Part shown: piece after piece, positions 5,599-6,620 of the stretch
Numbering within the stretch: the stretch's first letter is position 1
Layout: every line of letters starts with the position of its first letter
From: Anaerolineales bacterium
GTDB lineage: Bacteria; Chloroflexota; Anaerolineae; Anaerolineales; Villigracilaceae
NCBI GenBank assembly: GCA_016789485.1
Contig: JAEURE010000157.1
Span: forward strand, 1 to 6,620
Length of the DNA stretch: 6,620 nucleotides
Direction of reading: 5' to 3'
Position numbers and translations under genes: made by a program
The notes under the pieces: model-generated
What the model was told of the DNA's origin: nothing
Seen by the model: the letters and a program-made list of their open reading frames with translations, nothing else
The model's database searches: none

Positions 5599-6620
5599 TT
5601 CCCGAATTCCATCTCTCACTGCCAATTCGATTCAGGTGATGAAAGTTGCTCAGGCTTTAATGCAGCTGGGACATGACTTGCGGATGTATGCGCCTGTGGA
5701 AGTGGAACCTGCGACTCACGAATCACTCCTCACGCATTACGGACTGCGCCTCTCTCCCCGCCTTGAACTGCTCCCATCCATCAAGCGACTCAAACGCTTT
5801 GACTTTATCTTCCACGCCCAGCGTGCCGCGAAGAACTTTGGCGCGGAATTAATTTACACATGGCTGCCGCAATCCGCTGTGCTGGGATTGTGGTCAGGAT
5901 ATCCCGTTGTGTTGGAAATGCACGCAGATAACTCTGGCAAATTAGGCACGTGGTGGATGCGTCAATTCTGGAAGTCAAGCGGACGCAAGGTGATGACAGT
6001 CACTACGTCAGCGTTGAGAAAAGCTTTGGAACGTTCGACCAAGCTCCAGTTTAAGGAAGAGGCGGTGCTGCTCGCGCCGAACGGCGTCGAATTGGAAAAA
6101 TATGACGGGTTGCCAAATCCAGTTGAGGCGCGTCGTCAATTAAATCTGCCTGATGGGTTGACCGTTGGATTCACTGGTCACATTTATCCCGGCCGCGGTG
6201 CGGACTTGTTGTTTGCGCTTGCAAAGGAAATGCCGCGGGTGAATTTTTTGTGGGTGGGCGGCACGCCTGAATTGGTGGCGCATTGGCGCGGGGAGTTGCA
6301 GCGCGTGCAGATGATGAACGTGACGATGACAGGTTTTGTGAAGCATGAGAGCATCCCGTTCTATCAAGCCGCGGCGGATATTTTGCTGATGCCGTACAGC
6401 CGTTCCATCGAAGCCAGCAGCGGACAGGATATTGCCGAGGTCATCAACCCGATGAAGATGTTCGAGTACATGGCGGCGGGGCGGGCTATCGTTTCGGCAG
6501 ATTTGCCTTCGATCCGCGAGGTGTTGAATGCGGGGAGTGCGGTGTTGGTGGAGGCGGGGAATTTTGGAAAGTGGAAAATGGAAATTGAATCCTTGCTTGC
6601 GGATGAGCCGCGCAGGTTGG
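5576..6620 (+). CDS. GT4-type (GT-B fold) glycosyltransferase, 3'-truncated by window
   Basis: The frame is open from the ATG at 5576 to the window end, giving 348 residues without a stop; GT4 enzymes usually run about 360-420, so little should be missing. Such enzymes transfer a sugar from a nucleotide donor to a lipid-linked or growing glycan at the cytoplasmic membrane face. The N-terminal acceptor domain begins MKIALITN, with S18 and Q20 in the first loop and EMHADNSG (114-121) carrying the conserved E-x-H. The linker into the donor domain is APNGVELEKYD (167-177), and TGHIYPGRGADLL (200-212) is the donor phosphate-binding loop. NPMKMFEYMAAGRAIVSAD (291-309) is the C-terminal signature, with E297 as a likely nucleotide-contacting glutamate. 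The start overlaps the flippase stop by 23 bases with only a weak GGA upstream, implying coupling. Donor and acceptor are unknown. Base composition shifts sharply inside the gene. Confidence 0.9.
   Translation, partial: MKIALITNSRIPSLTANSIQVMKVAQALMQLGHDLRMYAPVEVEPATHESLLTHYGLRLSPRLELLPSIKRLKRFDFIFHAQRAAKNFGAELIYTWLPQSAVLGLWSGYPVVLEMHADNSGKLGTWWMRQFWKSSGRKVMTVTTSALRKALERSTKLQFKEEAVLLAPNGVELEKYDGLPNPVEARRQLNLPDGLTVGFTGHIYPGRGADLLFALAKEMPRVNFLWVGGTPELVAHWRGELQRVQMMNVTMTGFVKHESIPFYQAAADILLMPYSRSIEASSGQDIAEVINPMKMFEYMAAGRAIVSADLPSIREVLNAGSAVLVEAGNFGKWKMEIESLLADEPRRL

Overview
The window is a gene-dense stretch of a bacterial chromosome in which every supported gene lies on the + strand. It joins a housekeeping block to the edge of a surface-polysaccharide locus. 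The order tsaE-tsaB-rimI-udg, the Fe-S (family 4) uracil-DNA glycosylase, the moderate GC content and the protein style are compatible with a Chloroflexota (Anaerolineae-like) genome. That assignment is inferred from general resemblance; nothing in the window is diagnostic of a taxon.

Bases 1-1845 look like one tightly packed transcription unit: the 3' end of a probable tsaE, then tsaB, rimI and a family-4 UDG. Its genes overlap by 1 or 4 bases or are separated by a single base. TsaE and TsaB belong to the pathway that makes N6-threonylcarbamoyladenosine (t6A) at position 37 of tRNAs. RimI is a protein N-alpha-acetyltransferase commonly found beside tsaB/tsaD. The UDG starts with TTG and ends in QLSLF, which matches the bacterial sliding-clamp-binding pentapeptide.

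Bases 1846-1910 are a short gap with an inverted repeat that may be a decayed intergenic repeat. No terminator or convincing promoter is visible there. Bases 1911-4205 carry two abutting sugar-nucleotide genes: a UDP-N-acetylglucosamine 6-dehydrogenase-type enzyme and a UDP-uronate 4-epimerase-type enzyme. Together they could supply UDP-GlcNAcA and UDP-GalNAcA (or related uronic acid donors) for a polysaccharide.

A strong intrinsic terminator (about 4212-4247) ends that unit. A perfect TATAAT box follows and ends 7 bases before the ATG of a Wzx-like polysaccharide flippase, suggesting a new promoter and a leaderless mRNA. The flippase overlaps by 23 bases a GT-B (GT4-type) glycosyltransferase that runs off the end of the window.

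The likely logic of the 3' half is activated uronic acid sugar synthesis, glycosyl transfer, and export of lipid-linked repeat units. I found no RNA genes, CRISPR arrays, insertion sequences or obvious new defence system. The most interesting points are the clamp-binding tail on the UDG, the leaderless-type promoter placed directly behind a terminator, and the reversal of strand composition inside the glycosyltransferase gene.
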